A DNA stretch of 64,000 nucleotides from Phaseolus vulgaris (taxonomy: Eukaryota > Streptophyta > Magnoliopsida > Fabales > Fabaceae). The notes below the pieces were generated by a model that had not been told where the DNA came from, did not search any database, and saw only the letters and a program-made list of their open reading frames with translations. This document shows positions 1 through 11,484 of the stretch, piece by piece. A program made the translations under genes and the position numbers. How positions within the stretch are numbered: position 1 is the first letter of the stretch; each line of letters begins with the position of its first letter. Where the stretch lies: positions 42,673,172 through 42,737,171 of the forward strand of contig NC_023759.2 in NCBI RefSeq assembly GCF_000499845.2, in the 5' to 3' direction.

Positions 1-133
1 ATCGATGGCTCTTTAGTTAGAAAAGGCAGATAACATTTTCCTTGTTGAATGTTCAAAACTAAAATGGGAAAGAGGAGGGAGGTTCGCATAAACAACATTT
101 AATACATAATAAATTTTCAAATGTGTTACATAA

Positions 134-343
134 CTAGAAACAGTCTGGGCAATCCTTCACGAGTAAGATTGCTGTTTCGTTTGTGACCTGAGTCACAGTT
201 GATCCTGAAAACAGCCTACCAGGATAACTTTGCTTCCTATGTGATAGATCTAAGTTCACAGGAACCAGGTCGCACTTGACATTAGCTAGAAACGCTTGAA
301 TAAAAAGCAGAACACAGAAAACACAACAAACTAATACCCTAGA
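134..343 (-). other. Open reading stretch, possible 3' coding exon
   Basis: A minus-strand frame stays open from a CTCTAG acceptor-like site (about 344) to a TAG at 134-136. It encodes a hydrophobic stretch (VLVCCVFCVLLFIQAFLA) followed by a polar tail ending KDCPDCF. It has no ATG, and its phase (needs two carried bases) does not match the phase-0 donor of the exon at 524-873. It may therefore be a separate or alternative exon, or a chance open frame in the 3' UTR. The composition looks more protein-like than its surroundings, but no family is recognised. Confidence 0.2.
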
Positions 344-523
344 GGGAGTAGTATGAAATCAACTGTCAATGAAAAACAATTAATTTATTTAAAGCAACAC
401 AAGCCAAACAATGCGTTCTAAATCTTCCAGTACTTTCTCAAACAAGGAATATATTTCTTACAAAAACACATTCAAGCATTAGTAACACTGTACAATACTA
501 TTAATATAAATCTACGAACTTAC

Positions 524-873
524 AGGAAGAGATATTGAGCGTGAGTAAGTTTGATGAGCAAAATCACCAGAGAGTGAATCTGTGACTGCTGTATTGGCCT
601 CCTCATCAGACGAGCTTGAAGGCAGTATTGTATTAGGAGTTGGGAAGGTTGCAGATTTTTTCAAACACATCATGTTTACGCTTGTCTCTTGCTTGTTAAT
701 TGCTCCACACAAATTTTCCTCACTCTCACTACAGATATCGTTCCCCTGGGGAACGTGTACAGATTTCTGAGCATCTTGAATATGTAGTGACTCACTAAAA
801 GTCCTTCCAAGATTACTTACGAAGTTGTCATCAGAGCTCATGTCCATCAATTGTATCAGGAACTGAAGCAACT
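524..873 (-). CDS. Coding exon of a small plant protein of unknown function
   Basis: One open exon on the minus strand begins after a TTTTAG acceptor near 874 and ends at a consensus GTAAGT donor (523-518) in phase 0. The likely start is the ATG giving MDMSSDDNFVSN. The peptide is about 110 residues, Ser/Asp/Glu-rich and without membrane segments. It carries a basic-hydrophobic motif LKKSATFPTP, an acidic serine run SSSSDEE and, at the exon end, SRSISLP; these look like conserved short linear motifs of plant regulatory proteins. A non-coding 5' exon probably lies at about 1274-1560, with an AAAG|GTATTT donor at 1273. I do not recognise the family. The next in-phase acceptor (CATTGACAG, near 362) would add only a few residues before a stop, so the 3' structure is unsettled. 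Confidence 0.5.
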
Positions 874-1899
874 AAAAGAAACAGCATCCTCAGAAGAATA
901 ATTAAAGCACTAAACTACATAATAAGAACAAAATAGTTAAAACATTACTAATTACAACTTTTAAGTATAATCAATTAAACCTAATCGAACTACTTCTATA
1001 ATCGCATTGTTCTAATTTAAATGACCGCTCTCCAGGAGTCAGATCCAAACCCACTAACATGATTTTGAACACAAAACAACCGAGAGACGCATAGTCATAA
1101 ACCAGAAACATGCTTTACATGGATAAAATAAGCAAAGCTCGTTGAATTCAAACACGGTAACAACCAATCCACATTACAAACACGAGTTTATTATAAGCAC
1201 ATCACACCTAAAGTACTATATCCCAAGGCAACTGTTCCCAACACTTGAAAGCTGAAAATAAAATAAAAAATACCTTTAAAAACGGTGTTTGGAGCTGCAA
1301 CTACGACGCTATCAAAACAGAACTGAGAACAACAATCACAGAAAGAACAGCAAAACCAGACCCTGGATCTCGATCCGTTGACGGAAGAATCACACCAAGT
1401 TTGGAGCAGAACCAATAACAAGAATGACGATAAAGAAAGAAACCAAAGAGAAGGGGGGAAAACGAGAGAGTCTTAGCGTTAACTAAGATTACCACGCCGA
1501 TCGCTTTTTTCTAAGTTTTTCAGACGATGAAAGGAGGAACCACCATGGAAAATGGTTAAGGAAGGAAGCAGGTGGAGAAGACCGGGTACCGAAGGCATTA
1601 TTCTATGCTCTTCGAAACCCCCCAAAGACTTACACGCCCAACAAAACGGAACCTAAACACAACGGCGTTTGGTTGAAGAACGAAGCAATCAAATCGGAGA
1701 GTGTCGGAACTCAAATCGAATAACCTAACACAAAAACGCTTAGATCAGATTTAGATTTATCTTTAACCCATGGAAAGAATCTATGTATCTATGTGTTTTC
1801 GCTTTGGATGAAAACACCGAAAAAAGAAGAGAGACTAGAAGAAAACTTTGTCGGATGAAAAACAAGGATTCTGGATTAGGTTGTTAGAATAGAGGTGAA

Positions 1900-3080
1900 A
1901 AAATGAATTTATATGACGGGAATCTAGAAGGTCAAGCTTCTTGGTGTTTTCTCTTCATTAACCAGACCGAATCTCCAACGTACACGTTTCATTCATCGTG
2001 AGGATCTTAGATATTTTTGACCTCGTCTCTCACAGCTGTCATCACTGGCCCAGGCCCAATAACATACACGGGCCCAACTATTTATTAAAAGAAATAGTGA
2101 AAACAACGTCTCATCTAATCTACATCTTAGCCTCATCGACTTATGGGTTATATAACTTATATTATATTATCTTAAAGTTAGATATTTATTTGTATTAGGT
2201 GTGACTCTTTTTTAACTATTTCATTTGGAATTTATTTTAGTCCTTTTCTTATTTTATGGACTGCATCTTAAGTTATTAACTCTGGTGTGGAAGAACGTAT
2301 CTAAATGACCTTCGAGTTAGCTAGAAGAGATGCATTCTGTGTACAATTGTGCCTTTTTTATTTTCTTTCTTACAAAAAATAATTTAACATATAAGTGTTT
2401 AATGCTAACTTGACTTAATATTTTTTTTTAAGTGTTCTCTTACCCCCATGGTTTAGAAGGTAAAGGATATAGAAGTACTAGATATAGATAAAGAGTGTAA
2501 TAATCACATAATTTAACATGGAATAAGGATTCCCCAGATATATTTTCAGCTAAATAATGGAAATTACTCAAACTAATAATATCAACCCTATATAAAACTA
2601 AGATCACATATCTAAAGAAAAATATGTAATCAAGAAAATATCTTTATTTAGATAAGGGATTGATAAACACACTATAATGTACTTAGATTATTTACAATCT
2701 TATTACTAAGAAACCAGAAAAGGGTCCTATTATCATAATTATTATTTTTATTAATATTATATTATTATTTATTATTAATATTATGTTGTCAGAGGAATAA
2801 GGTAAATATCCACAATTAAATGTCTTTCTATTATTTTATTTTAGGTCACAGTTTTTTAATGTGATTTTTTTTAAAGGTTGTTATATTCATAATATAAAAA
2901 GTTTAATTTATAGTGATTCATAAATTATATTTATTAATTTTTTTTTAAGATTACATTTATATGTATGTGATCATTTTTACGTCATAGTTTTATTATTTAA
3001 CCTACAAATTCTAAAGGTTTTAAGTTGTATAAAAAAAACAATAATAATTATGTTATTTAGTAGACCTTAAACCACATTTA
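1900..3080. other. AT-rich intergenic DNA
   Basis: No supported gene. The stretch holds low-complexity ATT runs (about 2735-2785) and A/T homopolymers. The first few hundred bases are the likely upstream region of the minus-strand gene ending near 1560-1900. Confidence 0.5.
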
Positions 3081-4960
3081 TTAAATTATTGAATTTTTAT
3101 TTTATGTAATTGTTATATAGAAATGATTTAGTTTTGTATTGTAATAGAAATTATGACTCAACAAAATTCCAAAATTCACCGAACTTTAGTCAATTAAATG
3201 TGATAAAAATAAAAATATTTGAAATAGACAAATACTTTTTACGAAGTGAGTTAAATGAAAATCAAAATAAAAAGAAAAAAAACCTCATTCATTATTAATT
3301 TATAGAAAGAAAAACAAGTCCAATATAAAAAAGAATATTATAAATTTTTAGAAATACTACAAAAACAAATTTTTTTTAGGTGGTTTGAAGAAAATTGTAT
3401 AAATAAATTTCAAATAAATATGATAAAACCGAGTCAGAAGTAATTAGTATCATACCTCTCTTATAAGAAGTAAAATTTTATAATATAAAAAACAAAGAAG
3501 TAGTCACATCACCTTTTAAAATGATTACTGAAGAACAAGAAATTAAAATAAAAAATATTCAAAATATTCATAGTCAATTTAATTATACAAACCAATTGCT
3601 ACACCAAGTATTTGTCACTAACTTTGACTTATAAAACCCTAAGGAAAGTTTAAAGAATAATAATAGTAATTTAATAGAAAAATTTCTAATAAACCCCTTT
3701 AAATTTTCAGAACAATAATTGTGAAAACTTAAAAATATAAAGAGATACTAACACAATATTGGAATAAATAAATAAAAAATTAGATACCCTTAAAATTTGA
3801 AAATGAATAACAACTAAATAGAATACCATGATAAAGACATACTCAATTTTTAAGTAGTCAGTTTTTTTTAAGAGACTAACACTAGTTTGATATTCAATTT
3901 GAAGAATGTGAATTAGAACATAATGAAATATTAATGGAATGAATAACCATCAAATATTAAGAAAAAACACATGAAATAATTATGTGATGCCTATAGAGTA
4001 AAACATTTAGAGGAATAACCATTAAATTGATTATTGCAAGCTTTCCTAGCATCCTAAAGAGTTGGTAGAATAATTACCTAAGTTTTGAAAAAAAAATGTA
4101 CACAATTACACATGTTAAAATGAAAAAAAAAGCAACAACTTCCTTTAAAGATGGAAAACCTTGCTACTGACTATAATATATAATTTTATTGAAGATCCAA
4201 AGATCTTCCATGAACGAACATCAATATTATTGCATAATTTGAAATGTCTTACTTTGAACAATAACTTAAAAATGGAAAATAAGATTAAAAAGAGTCAAAC
4301 AGAAAAATCAGAGAGAATTGGGAGAATTTGATATTAGAGAATTAGGAAAATTTTGTAATCAATACTGATACAATAAAATTTGGTAGTCAATACATATACA
4401 AGAAAAGAAATCATCCATCATTTATTAGAAAATAAAATATAAACAAAATTCTACCTAATAGAAAAATATACCTTAAAAGACTAGCTTAAGATAAATTCTC
4501 AAAATAACATATCGTCTAGTAATAATAGATCAAAACAAACCGAACATGTCTGAAAAAATTGTAAATTTTAAGAAAAATAAAATGATCTAAAAATAGAAGA
4601 TGAATTAAAAGAATAATTAACAAATTTGTTTCTATAATGTTCAGAAACAGAGGAAATGAAAAGAGAAATATGGAAGAAGAAATTATCTCGGAAGAAGAAG
4701 AATGTCAGGAAGACTCCTGTGATGGAGGAGAAAATTGTGATTGTATTTATGTAATAAATATGTTACGAATGGAAACAAAAATAACCTTAGAAAAGGTAGA
4801 TAAATAGAGAATGAAGAAGAAAAATTTAAAGTGGTTAAATAAGATAAAAGAAATAATTCTTAGAGATTCCCCTAGTACCTCCAACACTTCGCCTAATCAA
4901 GAATTTAAAGGATATGATTTTGAAAAAAAAATCTAAAACAAGGTAAATATGATAAAAAGA
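3080..4960 (+). pseudogene. Degraded endogenous pararetrovirus (Caulimoviridae-like), movement and coat regions
   Basis: Several plus-strand frames, broken by many stops and shifts, give fragments in the order expected for a plant endogenous caulimovirid polyprotein. At 3110-3298 there is a movement-protein-like stretch with the core LNVIKIKIFEIDKYF. At about 3520-3620 there is a linker-like stretch. At about 4225-4268 there is a coat-protein-like helix (LLHNLKCLTLNN). At about 4640-4920 there is an acidic E/D-rich tail with a Cys-Asp-Cys cluster, then a basic helix and an S/T/N/P linker, as found after the coat domain. No protease, reverse transcriptase or RNase H part follows; the next 700 bases are plain AT-rich DNA. 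The copy cannot encode a protein. The family assignment is from remembered motif order and is closest to the Florendovirus type; the genus is uncertain. Confidence 0.55.
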
Positions 4961-6479
4961 ATCAATATTAATCTTAAATCCTAAATTTTAAATTCATTTT
5001 AACTAAAATAAAAATTGAATCAAAACTTAAAAAATATTAGAATTACATTAAAAAAATTTGACCAATTATTAAGATCACAGAAATCTGTTTATATAAATGC
5101 ATTCGAACTGAAATACACTTTAAAATAAAATTTGTTAAAAACAATGAAATTCAAAATATACTTTAAAATAAAATAGTTAAAAAGTTTATCTTTTTTTTTA
5201 TAATAAAATGTAAAATAATAAATATTTAAAAAATACATATTAAAATGACTTTCGTGAATGTCAGTTAAACTCAGTTTCTGAATCCAAAATTCGAGTCAGG
5301 GAGAAAATAAATTAAGATATTTGTTGGGCTCATGCCCAAATTTTAAGTTAGACTAGACCAACTTATTACAAAAATCATTTTCTTATAATTTATTTAATTA
5401 AAAAGGTTCAATTTTACACAATTTGAAAAACCTTTTAATTATAATGATGATTTTTAATATTATAATTGTTAGTTTATTTCAATTTTTTAACAAGTTAGTG
5501 TATTTAAAATTTATAACAAAACTTGTTTAAAATGTAAAGTTTACATTCATTATCTAGTAGCCCTTTATAAAAAATTTAAGCTTTTAAATAAATAGACTTC
5601 AAGCTAATTGCAACTTTATAAAATGCTTTATATAACTCAATTCTACCCGTAAACCAAGCATCTGCCACCACACCAGCTAGCTTTAGTGCAAATGGGAAAA
5701 GCAAAAAATTGCTCTAAAGATTAAAAAACTGAGCAAAGATAATGTATTATTGTAACCATCTTGTCTCACATCCTTTACAGTATGTAATTTAAAGCTCAAA
5801 CAGATTCTTAGATGCGGGCTTCTGAGATTTATCTGTGAAAAGCAGGGAAATCAATCTTTGCGGAACACAGGAAATGAGATGCTGGTTGGCTGTGACCTCT
5901 CTGCTCGCAACCTGATTTCTGATGAAGAATCAATTCTTATCTTGTACCTGTCAGGCTATCGCAGAAAGGGAAAACATGAGAGAAATCAAACGTGGATGAT
6001 AAAACGTTCATTCGGAAGCAAGCGTGCACTCTATGCAATCAAACAAGAAATAAGAAGGTTCCTCAGCTGCCTGCAGGGAAAACTGTAAAATTGTAGACTA
6101 ACCACTTATCTAAGAAAGTGCTGGGACAAACCAAACTGACAGCAACTGCTATTGATCATTGTACAAGAAGGAAGAGAAAATGAAAATTGAAAACTGGTTA
6201 GAAATGTATTTTCAATTCACAAAGGGATTAATCTTCCATGGTGTTCCAGATTCTTTTTAGAACGACAATGACCATTTTATTTTTTGAAAGCTACTTGAAA
6301 GGAACAATAAATCTTGGATTTATCTTTTCATCAGTAAGCCGACACTTGCAGTGTATTTGGACTAGCATCCTTAACGGGCATATTATATTTTTTCATGTTA
6401 AAAACATAAAAACTATATGCAGCAGCTTCAGGTTTGATGTGCGTCCAATGTTTAGAGAGGGAAAACAGGCATACACTTA

Positions 6480-6696
6480 GGGTCTGTTAGGACAAACTTA
6501 TTCATAAACACTTCTAGAAGAGGAAAGTAAAAATGAAAAATTGAATGAACTTCATCACATAACCTAAAATTAATTTAGGCATAAGTTAATTTGTAAAAAT
6601 TCACATATAGTTTCTCCAAATTATTATTTTAAACTTGTATAAACTAATTTTAGTTCATAGATAAATGTTTTTGGAGAAGTTTGTCTAAACTCACCC
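6480..6696. mobile_element. MITE with long terminal inverted repeats (Tourist-like)
   Basis: The left end GGGTCTGTTAGGACAAACTT and the reverse complement of the right end, GGGTGAGTTTAGACAAACTT, match over about 20 bp. The match continues more weakly to about 35 bp. The 217-bp element has no coding capacity. The flanks are TTA on the left and TAG on the right, giving an imperfect TA/TWA-type duplication. This fits a PIF/Harbinger-derived (Tourist-like) MITE better than hAT, but the superfamily is tentative. Confidence 0.6.
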
Positions 6697-6707
6697 TAGG
6701 TATACTA

Positions 6708-6872
6708 GCAAAGGCCTCCAAAAAGAAGGCACTGGTACAGTTAGCAAGGTCACACCAAGGTAACAATATGACAGTAAGGCAAGTTATTCACTAATGAGAA
6801 CATCTCCTTAAACATTCAAGAATTTCAACTGTATCCAAGCTAATGCGCAAACCACAAGTTATCAAAGAAGTT
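6708..6872. repeat. Duplicated segment, copy 1 (copy 2 at 10962-11112)
   Basis: About 160 bp aligns with 10962-11112 across its whole length. Shared blocks include CAGTTAGCAA, GGGAACATCT/GAGAACATCT, and a common end in CAAACCA(C/T)AAGTTATCAAAG. Both copies are non-coding and each lies 3' of a minus-strand gene. Confidence 0.6.
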
Positions 6873-7027
6873 AACATTAAGAACTGCTCAGTGCATTAAG
6901 TATCTTGTCACTCATTGATTTGCAGAATGTCATGTCATATTCACATCAAAATCATCATTTAAGAGTGACTTGCCACAAAATTTACTGCAAAAATCAGCAA
7001 AAGAAAGATACAGCTGGCTAGCATCAA

Positions 7028-8194
7028 TCAATCTTCAAAACTCTGGGAAGAGGTTGCTATAATTGGAATAAGGATGACCAAAACCAACTCTGATGAAACT
7101 AAAAGTACAAAAACTGTAATCCCAGCATTGGGAGATCCATCTCCTACGTTCACGGAAACAATTTGCAATTTTGTACCCACCCAGAAGACCTCATGTACAA
7201 AACCAAAACTCTTGAAGTGGGTATTTCCATTCATGTTAAATTCCGTAGAATCACGTTGCTATTCTAACTAACACGCTAACATGATTTTTTTGAAAAGCAT
7301 TCACTAGTTTTTGTTCCAAATTGATATTGAGTTGAAACAACTTTAGCTAGATTTTGCATTGAAAAAAAAAGGGTATATCCACAGTAACTTCCTTCTAAAA
7401 TAAAAAATCCAAACATAAATCACACAATTTCAAAAATCAATATCATTAAAAACCAATTTTAAAAACCCTCACTGAGGTACACCCCATTAGACAAACAAGC
7501 TACTCGAATAATATTTGAATAAACAGAGCTACCCAAGAGTAAAATGAGAAGCACAAGGAAAAGGGGTTGTGGATACAAACCTAGGAGAAGCAGCATTGAT
7601 GTTCCTGTGAAGAATGCGAGCATCGGCGGAATCCTTGGTATCAATCAACTCCCTCAAACCCTGGTTCTCCTGTTTCTCCTCCTCCTCCTCCTCCTCTTCC
7701 TCCTCTTTCTTGACAACAGGATCAGCAACAGCAGCAGAAGCACCACCAGGTCTAGGCTTAAACCACTGAAAGTAATTACCGTATATATACTCAGGATTAT
7801 AACCGAATTCCTCATCGAAAGCCATGATGTGGCCGTGCCACTCCCACACGCGGTACCCAGAAGCCTCTTCGTCTTGAAACCCGACGCATATGTGATGGTC
7901 CCGAACCGACACCGCCTGTCCGGAATTGGGTTTCAAGAGGGATTCGCCGTTGCCGCTGAGGATGATTTTGATCACTTCCTTCTCCAGTTTAGCCTCCTCT
8001 CTGGCCAGCTCCGACTTCCCTTCGAAGCTCTCCTCGTCCGCGTCGTCCTCGTCGAGGTCGTTGAATAGGAAGTCCTCGAGAGACTGCGTGACCAAAGGGT
8101 TGTTGATCGGAGCTCGCAGCTGGAGCCTGCCCATCATGGTCTGGAGGAGCAGGTTGTCCAGGTTCGAGTTGGAACCGTTGGGGAACGCACTCAT
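7028..8194 (-). CDS. Conserved plant protein of unknown function with C-terminal membrane anchor
   Basis: The two-exon model is join(8194-7577, 7189-7028), 259 residues. Exon 1 starts MSAFPNGSNSNLDNLLLQTM, preceded by a 5' UTR and a TATA-like box at 8307-8315. Residues 1-45 include LLLQTMMGRLQLR and NNPLVTQSLEDFLF. Next come an acidic stretch (DLDEDDADEE), an amphipathic helix, and a compact conserved domain (about 95-155) with HHICVGF, YRVWEWHGHIM and YNPEYIYGNYFQ. A polyglutamate tract follows (about 163-175). Exon 2 adds FWVGTKLQIVSVNVGDGSPN and one hydrophobic segment (about 231-250) ending TSSQSFED. This suggests a tail-anchored protein with its conserved domain in the cytosol. It resembles a conserved plant family whose function I cannot name. 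The exon 1 donor could be at 7577|7576 (used here, phase 0) or a few bases earlier. Confidence 0.8.
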
Positions 8195-8306
8195 GGTGTT
8201 TGATGGGAGTTTTCACTGAACGAAACCAAAGTGAGGGTTTTAGAATGAAACAAGAGAAAATGAATGGTAGACTCTGAGGTGAAAGGGTTTATGGGTTATT
8301 TTATCA

Positions 8307-8315
8307 TTATTTATA
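8307..8315 (-). promoter_or_regulatory. TATA-like box of the 7028-8194 gene
   Basis: TATAAATAA reads on the minus strand about 113 bp upstream of the ATG, followed by a C/T-rich leader. The position is normal for a plant core promoter. Confidence 0.5.
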
Positions 8316-8339
8316 CCCACACGCCACACCTTCGATATT

Positions 8340-10930
8340 TGTGCCATGGCTTAACACCCACCAACTACTTCTTAATTGAGTGGGAAACTAACCCGGCCAA
8401 AACGGGTTTGGGTTGCCCGTTTAAATATGTTTAACAAATACAAATAAAATATATTAACTTTATTTATACTATAAAAAAATATTTGTTGAATTTTTAATAT
8501 AGAAAAACCAAATATTTATTTGATTAAATCTTTGAATTAATATATTCTTTGACAATTTCTTTTAATCATTTTCTCATTTTAGTCTCTTTCAACGTGAAAT
8601 TCACTCTGATAAATTGTAATTGTTTATCACGCACTTCCATAAAATATTTACTAGTAAAATTTAAAGAAATTACGAGAAATTTTATTTCGATTTACGTTGG
8701 TAGGTGAGATAGGAATAGATTTAGTCCAAATTATTTAAAAAAAAATCAAAATCCAAGCCTGATATATGATTTATTATATTTTCTAAGATTTATTCAATAC
8801 TTTTAGAAGTTTGGCTTCGAATTTTAATATACTTAAAAAAATTACTTTATATTAAAATATATGGTTGTGAAAAAAAGTTGAATTCAATTGATTAATCGCC
8901 AAAACTTTTCAATGTGAAAATTTAACATACTTCGAAAAATATTTTTATTAACTTATAATTACCAAAATGGTTAGATCCAATAGAATTAACCATCAAAATA
9001 GGTTATGATTCAAATTTTGAACTCGTTTAATCTATTAACCCAACAAGTTAAGAGATAAATTGAGTTGATGGTGATTCTTTGTTAAATTTTTATAAATTAT
9101 TCAGATAATTATTATTTTATTAGATAAAATAATTAAGAAATATTATACATTTCATATTATTTTATTCTATATTTATTTAACCAGCGATGGTATTTCTAAA
9201 GAAATAATTTATGTCAAGAGAAAAAAGAAGTAAAATAGTGATTAGGACATTATATTTATTTTGTTTGTTTGATAAACCATTCATTTTTCTTATAACTTAT
9301 GACGAGGGAAGATGTTTAGCTAGACTTATATTTTTGTTTGTTTAAATTAAGTGAAAAAAAAGGAATAATATTTCAATTTTTCCATTCACTTTGTAATGAA
9401 AATTGTTTTATATTTTTAGCCATTTATTTAGCTTTTATGATTCTTATTTGTTTACAGCATCTTGTAACTCGTATTTCAAAGGTGGAGGAACGTGTGCGAC
9501 TTGTTTTTTAAAAATCAATGACAAGGTTAGTGAAAACAAATTAAAAAAAAAATGTAGTCAAAACAAGTTGAGTTGCCTCAACTTATATTTTCCTTTCATA
9601 TTTATATAAGACCTAATCCGTTATTCTCTGGTTAAAAAAAGTTTAATTTTTGAGAAAAATGTTTAATACCTCAATCTTGATTTTGTTAAACTAAAGACGG
9701 TTTCATAATCTAAATCTTTAACCATTTTAATAATGATATCATTTGTTTTATGTGAAACTTAAGCTTGTATCGTACATATTTATGCATATAACACTATATT
9801 TTTTTTTTGCAAAAAATGATTTTATAAAAGGACTAGTGGAAAAGAGCAGTCGTGTCTATATATTTAAAAATAAAATAGAATTAATAATAGTAGTTCCATA
9901 AAAAATAACGAATAGTTTGTAATATATTAAATTATTAAGGGATATAAATAATTTATAGTGTATGCAATTATTTGAATATTTAATTAATTTATTTTTCTCA
10001 TTTTAAAATATAATTAAGAGTATAATAAGTATATTGTTTAAATAGAAAAATATCCTTTATGATAAAATAAAAATGTAAAATATATACACTAAATGGAAAA
10101 TTTTCCTTTAAGCATAAATATTTTTTATTTTAAAATATAATTAATAATAAAATAAGAATATAAATACCTACAACAATTAAGAAAACATGCTAAGCATTTT
10201 GAAAACATCCGTTAATAATGGAGGTCCTCCTCATAAACTTATCTTTACTTAATTAAAAAATGGAATTATTTCACTTGTTTGATCACAAACAAGAAGTTTC
10301 AATCATTGTGCTAAAATTAACAGTTTTTTAAAAATTAAAAATGAAATTGCTCTTAATATGCTATAATATTAAACATTTGTTATTAAAGTAGATTTCACTT
10401 TTATATAAATATTGGTATGTGTTAAATGGTTTAACTTATTATACAAATTATTAGAAAAGATATAAAGGAGGAGTTATCGGTAGAAAAAAGAAGTGAAAGG
10501 TATATTTGATTATTCTCCTTAATACATTTTCTCTCTCATCAAGTTACATCAAACATTTATTTTTTTAAAAACATAATTAATTTCTATGCGTTTAAAATCT
10601 ATTAGAACATATACCTATGAAGTCACCATGACCATTTTCAAGCAAAATTATAACTTTTTATCCTGTTTATAGATTTGAATGCATTTTTTTCATTACTTTA
10701 ATACAATTTTATTTTAACTAGTTATTAAATTGTGATTGGTTGAGTATTAAATGACGTGCTAGGTGAGTGCATATACAATATTTACTCCTTAATTTCTACC
10801 TCTGTTTGTTATTTCTATAAACAGATTATGACTTGTTTATATTCACACACAAAAATTATCATAAGCAAACAGGTTACGCTTAAATTGTAAATTGAAGAAA
10901 TAAGTGAAGTTAACCTAACCCATTTTATCT
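8340..10930. other. AT-rich intergenic DNA
   Basis: No coding exon is supported. The short open frame at 9403-9609 lies in low-complexity AT sequence and has no domain. No terminal repeats were recognised. Confidence 0.5.
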
Positions 10931-10961
10931 TCACGTGAGTAGGCTAACACTCAGTGTATAG

Positions 10962-11112
10962 GCAAAAGCTTTCAAAAGGAAGATACGCAGTTAGCAAATT
11001 CACTCCAAATTAACAATAAAATGATAAAGCAAATTATTTGACAATGGGAACATCTCGTTTAACCTAAGGTTTTGAACTGATCCAAGCCAATCTACAAACC
11101 ATAAGTTATCAA
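10962..11112. repeat. Duplicated segment, copy 2 (copy 1 at 6708-6872)
   Basis: This is the diverged second copy of the 160-bp segment described at 6708-6872, in the same orientation. It lies about 370 bp beyond the stop codon of the pyrophosphatase gene. Confidence 0.6.
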
Positions 11113-11484
11113 AGATGCATACTGTTACTAAGCATATAATTTTTTTCACTTTTGTTTTCTTAACATACTAACAAAACCAAAAAAGATTAACACACCTTGA
11201 ATCCGTTCTAGTACTAGAAAAGGGAATGTAACTTTATACACGAAAATATTCGGAATTGAACACGACTAGATTATGCATATGCTGAGAGGCACATACATGT
11301 GACTGAATTGCAGGGATAAGTATTTGAAATTAAGCACATTTCGAAAACGCATAGGAATATGTGTCTAAAGTAAAATGTTTTCTTTTTATTCCAACATAAT
11401 ATTCATAATGCAGCCTTTTTCCAAGCAAATACCATCAATTGCTCCGCCATTTCAAAATCCTTGACGTGCATCGTTCATCAATGG

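Larger units (their letters stand above)
4960..7027. other. Intergenic DNA and probable 3' flank of the 7028-8194 gene
   Basis: No convincing coding exon. A 76-codon plus-strand frame at 5858-6088 has no recognisable domain. The sequence here is less AT-rich than its neighbours and may belong to a non-coding or 3' transcribed region of the minus-strand gene. A MITE lies at 6480-6696 and a duplicated segment at 6708-6872 (listed separately). Confidence 0.4.

Noticed and set aside
7544..8219. Plus-strand frames of 97 and 174 codons and a second minus-strand frame of 75 codons
   Set aside because: They are shadows of the well-supported exon 1 of the minus-strand gene at 7028-8194; their composition (leucine and serine runs) comes from the opposite-strand Glu codons.
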